From positions 1 through 64,000 of the forward strand of contig NZ_OMPD01000011.1 in NCBI RefSeq assembly GCF_900312745.1: a stretch of 64,000 nucleotides of DNA. The letters run 5' to 3'. Positions 55,581-64,000 of the stretch are shown here, piece by piece (positions within the stretch are counted from its first letter, which is position 1; every line of letters begins with the position of its first letter). The notes beneath the pieces were generated by a model. The model searched no databases. It saw nothing but the letters and a program-made list of their open reading frames with translations, and was not told where the DNA came from. The position numbers and the translations under genes were made by a program. The stretch comes from Aquimarina sp. AU58. GTDB taxonomy: Bacteria > Bacteroidota > Bacteroidia > Flavobacteriales > Flavobacteriaceae.

Positions 55581-56151
55581 TGCAAGAAATCTTAGGTAAA
55601 AGATGAATTCTTTTCTTTTCTGAGATGCGTTTTTTATCCTTATTTTTACTAGTTCATTTGTTTGAAAACCAGTAAGATATGCTGTTGAAAAAAAGATATT
55701 TAGAATCAAAAAAAAGAAAATAATAGCCCTATTATCGGTATTAGTTCTCTTTAATAGGCTTGAGTGTTCATATTTATTTTTTAGAATATGCTCTTTTCTG
55801 CGTTTTTTTAGATCAAATGATTTATTTTTTTGATTTTTTTTAAAAATATTGATTTTTTACTTGTAAAAAAACATCTTTTTTGTATTAAAAATGTAATCTA
55901 CCAAGTTGATTTTAGTACTCAAATCACTTTCAATATATGGTGTATTTTCAAAAACTTGAGGATTGTTAGTAAACAATGCTTATATTTATGATATCATAAA
56001 TAAAAGAATGGATAAATTAAGTATATGTTGTTTTTTTATGAAATTTTATATCAATTCGTAAAAATGTAAGCGTAATTATACATGTGACTCTTTTCTTCCT
56101 TTTGTGATAAAACTAACTATTTAAGTTTAATCTTTTTTAAAAATTCTATTT
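55581..56151. other. Long SusC leader/intergenic region, 571 bases
   Basis: Very AT-rich with no credible ORF. It must contain the promoter of the SusC/SusD operon. The last ~58 bases (56094-56151) are similar to those before the second SusC gene (61302-61365), with shared CTTCCTTTT, AACTAT and TTAAGT stretches, so a conserved leader or control element is likely. Confidence 0.5.
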
Positions 56152-59100
56152 ATGAGGTTACATCATTACAAACTATTTGTGCTCGCTTTTTTGATATCGG
56201 GCATGATGTCTGCCCAACAACAAATCTCTGGAACTGTTCAGGGAGAAGGAGGGCTACCATTACCTGGGGTTAATATTATAATACAAGGTAAATCTACAGG
56301 TACACAAACAGATTTTGACGGGCAATACACAATTAATGCCGCTACGGGCGAAGTGCTTGTGTATTCATATTTAGGTTTTGTTACCCAGCAGGTAACTGTA
56401 TCGGGGCAAAATGAAATTAATGTAGTGCTGAAGGAAGATGTAGGAGTATTAGAAGAAGTAGTTGTGGTTGGATTCGGTACACAATCAAAACGATTGCTAA
56501 CAGGTAATGTATCGAAAATTGAAGCAGCCCAAATAGGGGGTATTTCTACACCTAGTGTGCAAAATGCATTAATAGCCAAGGCGCCAGGTGTACAAATTAC
56601 ACAAATTAATGGTAAGCTAGAAGGGGGAGTAAAGGTAATTATTAGAGGACTTTCTTCAATATCGGCTTCTCAGGAACCATTATATGTTATTGATGGAATT
56701 GAGATGAATAATAGAAATTCGTCCTCGATTGGTGCGAATTTGAACCCTTTATTAACGGTAAATCCAAATGACATAGCATCAATTGATATTTTGAAAGATG
56801 CATCTGCTACGGCTATTTATGGTGCAAAAGGAACGAATGGAGTTATACTGATTACAACCAAAAGAGGTAAGGAAGGAAAATCACAAGTTTCTGTTGATCT
56901 TTCTACCGCATTTGGAAAACCAACGAATAAAAGAGATTGGTTAAATGCTAGCCAGTATGAAGAATTACTTCGAGAATCTGCATTCAACAGATTTGGGGAT
57001 CAGGTTGCTGCCGATGATTGGGTAGATAATAGATTGCCAAGATATGAAGGAGATCAGGATTGGAGAACTCTTGATACAGATTGGCAAGAAGAGGCTTTTC
57101 AGGATAGCTACATTAATGATCTTAATGTGTCTATTTCTGGTGGAAATGAAAAGACAGTAAGTTTTATATCCGGATCAACTAATGATTCAGAAGGTATTAT
57201 TAGAGGTAACGGTTTAAAACGTTATAGTATGAGAGCAAATATTGATCACAATGTAAGTAAAAGCCTTAGCGTTGGTGTGAATGCAAGTTACTCTAGCACT
57301 GTGATTAATAGAATAGCAGGGGATAATGCATTTGTTACGCCTTTACAAGTTATTGCGCAAGTGCCTACCTCACCAACTCATCTATTAAATGGTGAACCAA
57401 ATGGTACTGTTGGTACAGGTACCAGAACGTTATATGCTAATTTCTTACTGCAAGATAAACACTCATTTCGTAAAACTTCGATTAGAAGGATTTTAGCCAA
57501 AGTATTTGGGGATATAGATATTTTGCCATCCCTAACTTTAAGATCAGAGTTTGGTTATGACTATTTATATCAGACAGTAGATAGAAATACAGGTAGATTA
57601 GCACCATTTCAATCTACAAATGGTCAAAGTTTTGCTTCAGATGATGGTACAGAAATACTGTCTACAAATAATTATTTTACTTATGATTATTCATCTGGAG
57701 GAGCATCTAGTCTAAATTTTGTTTTAGGTATGACGTATACTAGATTAAAAAATAGAGCTAATTCGGTAACAGGAGATGGTTTTCCTACCGATAGTTTTAG
57801 ATCTGTCTCTAGTGCAGCAACAATTTCGGCGGGTACTGGTACTTTTACAAATTGGGCACAGCTAGCTTATTTTGCCAGAGCATCATATGATTTTAAAAAG
57901 AGATATCTTATAAATGCCACTCTTCGTCATGATTCATCCTCTCGATTTGGTAAAGATAAAAGAAATGCATTTTTCCCTGCAGTTTCGGTAGGTTGGATTG
58001 TGTCTGAAGAAAACTTTTTGCATGATTCTAGTATATTATCAAATTTAAAACTTAGAGCCAGTTGGGGAGTTAATGGTAATACTCCTACTGCTAATTTTGG
58101 TTCTTTGGCTCTGTACGGAGGTACTAATTATGGAGGTGTTTCGGGTATTGCTTTTACGCAAATAGATAACCCTGATTTAAAATGGGAAGAAACTGCACAG
58201 CAAAATTTTGGTCTTGATTTTGGATTTCTAAATAATAGAATAACTGGTGAGATCGATTATTATGTCAAGAAAACAGATGACTTGATATTTAATCAGCGAC
58301 TTCCATATGAAACAGGTGCTCCTAATAATGCTGGAATACTTAAGAATATTGGAAATCTAGAAAATAAAGGTTTTGAATTTGTGTTAAATACGATAAATGT
58401 TCAAACAGATAACCTTACATGGGAAACCAGTTTTAATATTGCTACAAATAAAAATGAAATTGTTAGTTTACCAAATGGTGATGATTTGATCACGGGCCAA
58501 AATATTCTTAGAGAAGGAGAACCTATTAATTCTTTCTATATGGTAGAGTATGCAGGTGTGAATCCAGCTAATGGTGATGCAGAATATATTTTGAATACAA
58601 CCAATGCCGATGGTACAATAAATAGAGGTAGAACTAACGATTTTTCGCAAGCAGAACGAATTATCGCCGGAAACCCTAACCCAGATTTGTTTGGAGGTTT
58701 AACAAGTACACTGAATTATAAAACAATTGACTTTTCTTTTACTTTTCAAGGACAATGGGGTGCCCAGGTATTTAATGGTGCTGGACAATACCAGGAAACA
58801 GGTTTCGGAAACGGTTTAGATAATCAAGATGTCTATATTTATGAGAATAGATGGCAGAACCCGGGAGATATAACAGATGTACCTCAGGCAAGATTGTTTT
58901 TAAATAATGGACACTCTAATAGTACCAGATATTTGCAAGATGCAGATTTTATAAGATTGAGAAATATAACACTCGGATATTCCTTACCACAAAGTGCATT
59001 GGATAAATTAGGAATGAATAAGATAAGGCTCTATGTATCTGGGTTAAACCTTCTAACTTTTACAGATTTTAGAGGATATGATCCAGAATCGACTAATGAT

Positions 59101-59190
59101 GATGCTAATACCAATACTAACGTGGGTAGTACTTTTTATTCTGCACCACCAGCAAAAGTATATACACTGGGTGTTAATTTAACATTTTAA
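56152..59190 (+). CDS. SusC/RagA family TonB-linked outer-membrane transporter
   Basis: The 1012-residue protein has a signal peptide ending SAQQ. A CarboxypepD_reg domain follows (about 22-105; GLPLPGVNIIIQGKSTGTQT), then LEEVVVVGFGTQSKRLLTGNV leading into the plug (IIRGLSSISASQEPLYVIDG, ATAIYGAKGTNGVILITTKRG). The large barrel ends LGVNLTF. With the SusD gene 15 bases downstream it forms a pedal-bin importer for a glycan, peptide or similar ligand. No glycoside hydrolase is adjacent in this window, so the substrate is open. Confidence 0.95.
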   Translation: MRLHHYKLFVLAFLISGMMSAQQQISGTVQGEGGLPLPGVNIIIQGKSTGTQTDFDGQYTINAATGEVLVYSYLGFVTQQVTVSGQNEINVVLKEDVGVLEEVVVVGFGTQSKRLLTGNVSKIEAAQIGGISTPSVQNALIAKAPGVQITQINGKLEGGVKVIIRGLSSISASQEPLYVIDGIEMNNRNSSSIGANLNPLLTVNPNDIASIDILKDASATAIYGAKGTNGVILITTKRGKEGKSQVSVDLSTAFGKPTNKRDWLNASQYEELLRESAFNRFGDQVAADDWVDNRLPRYEGDQDWRTLDTDWQEEAFQDSYINDLNVSISGGNEKTVSFISGSTNDSEGIIRGNGLKRYSMRANIDHNVSKSLSVGVNASYSSTVINRIAGDNAFVTPLQVIAQVPTSPTHLLNGEPNGTVGTGTRTLYANFLLQDKHSFRKTSIRRILAKVFGDIDILPSLTLRSEFGYDYLYQTVDRNTGRLAPFQSTNGQSFASDDGTEILSTNNYFTYDYSSGGASSLNFVLGMTYTRLKNRANSVTGDGFPTDSFRSVSSAATISAGTGTFTNWAQLAYFARASYDFKKRYLINATLRHDSSSRFGKDKRNAFFPAVSVGWIVSEENFLHDSSILSNLKLRASWGVNGNTPTANFGSLALYGGTNYGGVSGIAFTQIDNPDLKWEETAQQNFGLDFGFLNNRITGEIDYYVKKTDDLIFNQRLPYETGAPNNAGILKNIGNLENKGFEFVLNTINVQTDNLTWETSFNIATNKNEIVSLPNGDDLITGQNILREGEPINSFYMVEYAGVNPANGDAEYILNTTNADGTINRGRTNDFSQAERIIAGNPNPDLFGGLTSTLNYKTIDFSFTFQGQWGAQVFNGAGQYQETGFGNGLDNQDVYIYENRWQNPGDITDVPQARLFLNNGHSNSTRYLQDADFIRLRNITLGYSLPQSALDKLGMNKIRLYVSGLNLLTFTDFRGYDPESTNDDANTNTNVGSTFYSAPPAKVYTLGVNLTF

Positions 59191-59205
59191 AAAAAAAGAT
59201 AGATT

Positions 59206-60555
59206 ATGAAATTTTTGAAATTTTTGATATTAATTGTGATATTCAGTAATATATCGTGCGAGAATGAACTGGATATAGAACCACAACAAAGTGTTTCTAC
59301 TGAAGTAGCGACAGCAACAGCAGCAAATATTGAAGCAATTCTTACTGGTGCTTATGATTCTGCAAGAAGTGGAGATCCTACTTTTGGAGGTGGAAATTAT
59401 GATGGAGATTTGGCAAATATTGCTGTCTTATACGGTAATACAGATCAAATAGAATGGAATGGGACATTTGCTAACTTAAGAGAGTTATTTAATAAAGAGC
59501 TGGATAATGTTAATGGTAGTGCTAATGGAATGTGGCGTGATGCTTACTTGTTATTTGGTGCTGTTAATACAGTATTAGCAAACTTAGATAAGTTTGAAGA
59601 TGAGGATCAAAAAAACAGAGTTGAAGGAGAGGCAATGTTTTTAAGAGGACTCGCATATTTTGATATCATACGTTTGTATGGTCAACAATATAATGCGGGT
59701 GGCGGAAATACTCAACCAGGCGTTCCTATTGTTTTGGATCCTCCAAGTCTTGAACGATTAGTTCCTAGAAATTCTGTAGAGGAGGTGTATACGCAAATTG
59801 TTCAAGATTTAACAAGCGCTTATAGTAAATTGCCTGATACTAATGGAGACAGGGCCGATAAATATGCAGCTCAGGCAGTATTGGCCAGAGTATATTTGCA
59901 ACAAGGTAATTATGCTGCTGCAAGAGATGCTGCAGATGATGTGATACAAAACAGTGGGCATAGTTTAATGCCTGATTTTAATGCGGTGTTTGATTCTGAT
60001 GATAACACAGCAGAAAGTATTTTTTCATTTGTTGTTACAAATCAAGAAGGAGCTAATCGACAAGTACAACATTTTGCAAGCGAAGCTTTAGGAGGTAGAG
60101 GAGGCGATATATCTATTGCTCAGGCTTACATAGATAAGTTTGATTCTGCCGCTGATGAAAGAAGAAACTATACCTATACAGACGGAGGATTAACACTAAG
60201 CTCTAAGTTTGTGAGACAGTTTGCTAATACTCAGCAGATCAGATTGGCAGAAATGCATTTAATAAGAGCAGAATGTAACTTTAGAGAAAGTACAACTATT
60301 GGTCAGGCTCCATTGGCAGAAATAAATGCTTTAAGAGCAAGATCATCCGCTCCTGCGCTTGGCGTATTAACGATTGATTTAATTTTAAATGAAAGAGAAT
60401 TAGAACTAGGTTTCGAAGGGTTTGTTTTACATGATTATAAACGAACACAACGTAATATAGGGGGATTACCTTATAATGACAATAAGTTAGTTTTTCCTGT
60501 GCCTCAGCAAGCAAGAGACAGAAATGATTTGTTAGAGCAAAACCCAGGATATTAA
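59206..60555 (+). CDS. SusD/RagB family ligand-binding lipoprotein
   Basis: The 449-residue lipoprotein has a lipobox (LILIVIFSNISC, C18). The TPR-rich SusD fold includes GEAMFLRGLAYFDIIRLYGQ, YAAQAVLARVYLQQGNYAAARDAADDVI and the C-terminal LILNERELELGFEGFVLHDYKRT. It caps the SusC barrel and captures ligand at the cell surface. It is the second gene of the SusC/SusD operon; a strong terminator follows at 60599-60639. Confidence 0.95.
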   Translation: MKFLKFLILIVIFSNISCENELDIEPQQSVSTEVATATAANIEAILTGAYDSARSGDPTFGGGNYDGDLANIAVLYGNTDQIEWNGTFANLRELFNKELDNVNGSANGMWRDAYLLFGAVNTVLANLDKFEDEDQKNRVEGEAMFLRGLAYFDIIRLYGQQYNAGGGNTQPGVPIVLDPPSLERLVPRNSVEEVYTQIVQDLTSAYSKLPDTNGDRADKYAAQAVLARVYLQQGNYAAARDAADDVIQNSGHSLMPDFNAVFDSDDNTAESIFSFVVTNQEGANRQVQHFASEALGGRGGDISIAQAYIDKFDSAADERRNYTYTDGGLTLSSKFVRQFANTQQIRLAEMHLIRAECNFRESTTIGQAPLAEINALRARSSAPALGVLTIDLILNERELELGFEGFVLHDYKRTQRNIGGLPYNDNKLVFPVPQQARDRNDLLEQNPGY

Positions 60556-60598
60556 ACTAACTTTTTAATATAAATACTACTCTTAATTTTTTATGAGT

Positions 60599-60639
60599 AA
60601 AATTGCCCGCCAATACTATTGGTGGGCAATTTAATTTTT
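60599..60639 (+). terminator. Rho-independent terminator after SusD
   Basis: AAATTGCCCGCCAATA and TATTGGTGGGCAATTT form a 16-base stem (one G-T pair), followed by AATTTTTA. Confidence 0.9.
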
Positions 60640-60749
60640 ACACTTCTTTGATAGCTATTTTATGATCTGCTTATTCTTCAAAATAAAATTGATGGTTTTT
60701 ACTATCATAGATGTTATTGATAGAGATAGTTATAACCCAAAAAAAGTTG

Positions 60750-61105
60750 AAGAAATATATAAAAATGAGGTCTTACAGAACAGCTCTCCTTAGAATTATT
60801 AGAAAAGGATGAAACCATATCAAAGAAATGATATGAGTCTTCAAAAACTTTTATAATTATTTAATACTTCAAGGCATAATACTTCCCAAATGATAAACAA
60901 ACACTTTAATCTTAACTTTTTTGAATTAATTAATAAGTATAGAATTGAAGAGACAAAAAAAATATTAAAAGAAAAGTAATATCAATATGAGAATTTCAAT
61001 AGTATTGATGTGGCTTATGAGGTTGGTTTTAATAACAAAGTGACTTTCAATAAGTCATTACAGAAATACAATCAAATTACATCATCAGAATGCGTTAAAC
61101 CCTAA
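60750..61105 (+). pseudogene. Decayed AraC-type DNA-binding domain
   Basis: Reading frame from 60842 gives QKLL, a stop (60854-60856), then LFNTSRHNTSQMINKHFNLN, FFELINKYRIEETKKILKEK, a stop (60977-60979), then a segment with DVAYEVGFNNKVTFNKSLQK and YNQITSSE. This closely matches the C-terminus of the 54045 regulator. Upstream similarity continues to about 60750 with a frameshift and a deletion. The rest of the gene is missing. It sits just before the second SusC gene, where the intact copy sits before the first. Confidence 0.88.
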
Positions 61106-61365
61106 AGGTAAAGGGTTTTGTTTATGGGTAAACTTTCTTCGGTAAAGGGTAAAGGCTTATAGGGGTTACCTTTTTTTATACCTGTAAAATGTTTCTTTGG
61201 GCTATAATCATAAATAGGGGGGATGAATGTATTATTTCCATTTAAACTTTGTTCAAGTTTTGTGAAAGTAAATTTGAGTTAGCCATCAAAATATTCTAAT
61301 CCTTCCTTTTATGGTTATATCTAATAACTATGTTAAGTATTAATTTTTTGAAAACTTTTTTATCT
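61106..61365. other. Leader of second SusC gene
   Basis: AT-rich region without an ORF. Positions 61302-61365 resemble the leader of the first SusC gene (56094-56151). No obvious separate promoter box is seen. Confidence 0.45.
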
Positions 61366-64000
61366 ATGAAAGTACATTATTACAAGTTTCTAATGTTATT
61401 TTTCTTTGTGTATAGTATTTCTTTTGCACAAGGAGAAAGCATATCAGGAACAGTTACAGATGATAAGGGATTACCTCTTCCGGGTGTGAATGTCCTTATC
61501 AAAAATACAAATAACGGAACTCAAACCGATTTTGATGGAAATTATACAATCTCTGCTAGTAGAGGTGCGGTAATTTCTTTTAGTTATGTTGGTTTTGAGA
61601 CCAAAGAAATTGTAGTTAACGAAAAAACTACTATTAATGCGCAATTATCTACTTCTTCTTCAGAATTGGAAGAGGTTGTTATTGTTGGATTTGGAACAAC
61701 AACAGAAAAAAAACTAATCCAAAGTATAGGAACCATTAGAACAGCAGCGATTGAAGATATCCCAGCTGTTACAGCACAAGAGTTATTACAAGGACAGGCT
61801 AGTGGTGTTCAATTTACTCAAAGTTCGGGTGTACTTGGTTCTGCTAATGTAATTCGTGTTCGAGGAATTTCTTCTCTTAATGGAGGTTCTCAACCACTAA
61901 TTGTTATTGATGGGGTACCGTTAAGTGATGATATTAATACATTTAATAATGGAGGAAATACAGGGTTAAATCCAATTTCGGATTTAAATCCTCAAGATAT
62001 TGCTTCTTTTTCGGTACTTAAAGATGCTGCTGCTACAGCAATTTGGGGTTCTCGTGGAGCTAACGGAGTTATCTTGATTAAAACAAAAAGTGGAAAACCT
62101 AATACAGACACTAAAATAAATGCAGATGTATGGACTTCATTTACAGATGTGACTGATTTGGTTGACATATTAGATTCAGGTCAATATGCTCAATATCGTT
62201 TTGAAAGAGGACAGGCAGGAGCGAGCGGAGGAATTGGTGCTGTTACTGATCTTCCTTTAGAAGGTCCAGATTGGTTAGATCTAGCAACTAGAACTGGATT
62301 TTCACAAAATTACAACGTATCTGCTCAAGGTGGTGGAGAAAAAACAAGTTTTTTCTTAGGAACCGGTTATTCTAAATTAGAAGGTGGAATTGTAGGAAAC
62401 GACCTTAGAAGAATTAATGGAAGAGTTAATTTAAACCATAAAGCAAACCGTTGGTTAGATCTTGGTTTAAATTTATCCGTTACTAATACACTTAATGATC
62501 GTATTAATACAGAAAACACAACTTTTGCCCCTTTAACATCTGCATATTTAATTAGACCTTTCATTCAATCAAGAGACGATGAAGGTAATTTTATAAATAA
62601 TGACTTTATCCAAAATGTTGAAGCGATTGAGGCTTTGCAAGTAAATCAGGTAGAGAGCACCAGAGTTATTGGTAATATGAGTGCTACAATTAAGTTTACA
62701 GATAATCTTAATTATAAAGGTTCTTTTGGAGTTGACCGAAGTCAAATTGATAACTTTACAAGAGTCCCCGAATTAATAGACCCTTCTGCAGATGGAGGAA
62801 CTACACCTGGAGGTAATGCTCAGAATTTTATTGCAAATGATAATAGAATTATAACAGATCATACCTTAAATTTTAATAAAACATTTAGTGATATCCATAC
62901 TGTTGGTGCAGTAGCTGGGATATCATACCAGGAGACTACCTTTAATAATATAAATGTAGCAACCGAAGATTTCCTTTCTGACGATTTGAGAAATGTCGGA
63001 AATGGTGCTGTTCCAACTTTAACGACTCAGTCTAGAGCCAAAAGAAGTTTGTATGGAGCATTTGGAAGAGTTAATTATGATTATAAAAGTAAGTACCTTA
63101 TTGAAGGTTCTTTCAGAAGAGATGGTTTCTCAAGATTTGGAGCTAATAACAGATTTGGTAACTTCTGGTCGGTAGCTGCAGGATGGGTAGTTTCTGAAGA
63201 AGAATTTATACAACAAATAGAAGCAATTAGTCTTTTAAAGTTAAGAGCTAGTTATGGTACTTCAGGAAATGATAGAATTGGTGGATCTTTTCCTTCTTTA
63301 GGATTATTTGGTTCTGCTGTACCTGCTATAGCTGCAACCTATAATTATAATGGAAGTGGTGGTTTGGCACCAACTCAAGCAGGTAATGCTGATTTGACAT
63401 TTGAAGAGAGTGCAACATTAGATTTAGCTTTAGAATTAGGGTTGTTTAGAAACAGAATAAATTTTAATGCAACTTATTTTAAAAAGAAGACAACAGATTT
63501 ATTATTAAACGTACCGGTGACCGAGATTACAGGTTTCCCTACGATTACAGCTAATGCTGGTGAACTAGAAAATAGAGGTTGGGAATTTGGATTGAATACG
63601 AAAAATGTGATCACCGATAACTTTACATGGTCTACAGACTTTAATATCTCTTTTATTGAGACAGAGGTAATTTCTTTACCAGGAGCAAATGATTCTCCAG
63701 AAGGAAGGTTCATTGAAGCTGCAGGCGCAAGACAAAGAGCAATAGAAGGGCAGTCAACAAATAATTTCTATTTAGTAAGATATGTAGGAGTAAACCCTCA
63801 AACTGGAGATGCAGAATATTTGGATAGAGATGGTAATGTTACAACTACACCAAATTTTGATACAGATAGGGTAGTTGTAGGAGATGCTTTACCAGATTTT
63901 TATGGAGGTATTACAAATACATTTACATATAAAAACTTTGATCTTAGTTTCTTAATGTCATTTACTTATGGTAATGATATATTCCTTGATGGATTACGAT
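61366..64000 (+). CDS. Second SusC/RagA family transporter (runs off window)
   Basis: The ORF is open from the ATG at 61366 to the window end, 878 codons without a stop. It has a signal peptide (SISFAQGE), a CarboxypepD_reg domain (GLPLPGVNVLIKNTNNGTQT), LEEVVIVGFGTTTEKKL, a plug (VRGISSLNGGSQPLIVIDG, AATAIWGSRGANGVILIKTK) and barrel strands such as GSFRRDGFSRFGANNRFGNF. It is paralogous to the 56152 gene. A SusD partner is expected beyond the window. Its own regulator appears to be the pseudogene at 60750. Confidence 0.93.
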   Translation, partial: MKVHYYKFLMLFFFVYSISFAQGESISGTVTDDKGLPLPGVNVLIKNTNNGTQTDFDGNYTISASRGAVISFSYVGFETKEIVVNEKTTINAQLSTSSSELEEVVIVGFGTTTEKKLIQSIGTIRTAAIEDIPAVTAQELLQGQASGVQFTQSSGVLGSANVIRVRGISSLNGGSQPLIVIDGVPLSDDINTFNNGGNTGLNPISDLNPQDIASFSVLKDAAATAIWGSRGANGVILIKTKSGKPNTDTKINADVWTSFTDVTDLVDILDSGQYAQYRFERGQAGASGGIGAVTDLPLEGPDWLDLATRTGFSQNYNVSAQGGGEKTSFFLGTGYSKLEGGIVGNDLRRINGRVNLNHKANRWLDLGLNLSVTNTLNDRINTENTTFAPLTSAYLIRPFIQSRDDEGNFINNDFIQNVEAIEALQVNQVESTRVIGNMSATIKFTDNLNYKGSFGVDRSQIDNFTRVPELIDPSADGGTTPGGNAQNFIANDNRIITDHTLNFNKTFSDIHTVGAVAGISYQETTFNNINVATEDFLSDDLRNVGNGAVPTLTTQSRAKRSLYGAFGRVNYDYKSKYLIEGSFRRDGFSRFGANNRFGNFWSVAAGWVVSEEEFIQQIEAISLLKLRASYGTSGNDRIGGSFPSLGLFGSAVPAIAATYNYNGSGGLAPTQAGNADLTFEESATLDLALELGLFRNRINFNATYFKKKTTDLLLNVPVTEITGFPTITANAGELENRGWEFGLNTKNVITDNFTWSTDFNISFIETEVISLPGANDSPEGRFIEAAGARQRAIEGQSTNNFYLVRYVGVNPQTGDAEYLDRDGNVTTTPNFDTDRVVVGDALPDFYGGITNTFTYKNFDLSFLMSFTYGNDIFLDGLR

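Overview
The window looks like one end of a contig from a marine Flavobacteriaceae genome, most like Aquimarina or a close relative; that placement is inference from content. The DNA is AT-rich. Genes lack Shine-Dalgarno leaders and several are preceded by Bacteroidetes-type TAnnTTTG -7 boxes. The content is typical of the phylum: type IX secretion cargo with type B C-termini, SusC/SusD pairs, TonB-dependent receptors with carboxypeptidase-like N-terminal domains, LytS/LytTR two-component systems, DUF4249, DUF5606 and DUF6438 proteins. I see no tRNA, rRNA, CRISPR array, prophage or insertion sequence.

The first ~170 bases are not genomic: positions 101-170 match the Illumina P5/Nextera i5 adapter in order and length, and 1-100 looks like read-through noise. 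A degraded second copy of the adjacent terminator region (171-260) is probably part of the same artefact. Real sequence starts at about 261.

Layout. 0.6-2.3 kb: small heat-shock protein with paired palindromic operators, then an SPFH membrane protein with a 59-residue ribbon-helix-helix partner. 2.3-7.5 kb: LytS/LytTR two-component system plus DUF2306 membrane protein, divergent from a TonB-dependent receptor. 7.6-12.6 kb: flavodoxin-like reductase, CHMI-family isomerase, adenosine deaminase, uvrB and a DUF6438 lipoprotein. 13-18.4 kb: two large type IX secretion proteins that share an almost identical 3' end. 18.4-20.2 kb: ABC-2 exporter. 20.4-23 kb: a kinase-like unknown protein, a secreted remnant and a lipoprotein. 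23.2-29.1 kb: TauE/SafE permease, nucleoid-associated protein, four-helix-bundle protein, pRiA4b ORF-3-like protein, heme A synthase, CCA-adding enzyme and Sua5/YrdC. 29.3-30.3 kb: a lipoprotein of unknown function.

30.4-42.0 kb is a lipopolysaccharide-core type cluster (two methyltransferases, three glycosyltransferase-like genes, a Kdo/WaaP-type kinase and a heptosyltransferase). It is interrupted by a tight four-gene operon encoding TonB receptor, DUF4249 lipoprotein, LytS kinase and LytTR regulator. 42-53.8 kb is housekeeping: dapD, ruvX, def, DUF5606, pyrG, yidC, a MORN-repeat protein, mnmA, a nitronate-monooxygenase-like enzyme, an MGT-type glycosyltransferase and mazG.

54-64 kb holds a membrane-embedded AraC-type regulator followed by SusC and SusD, then a decayed second copy of the regulator in front of a second SusC gene that runs off the window. 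The two SusC genes also share a leader sequence, so the regulator-SusC unit appears to have duplicated, with the downstream regulator since lost. The less routine items are this tandem Sus locus, the two receptor/LytTR modules, the gene-conversion-like tract in the secretion cargo genes, the kinase-like protein at 20.4 kb, and a glycosyltransferase with no standard start codon.
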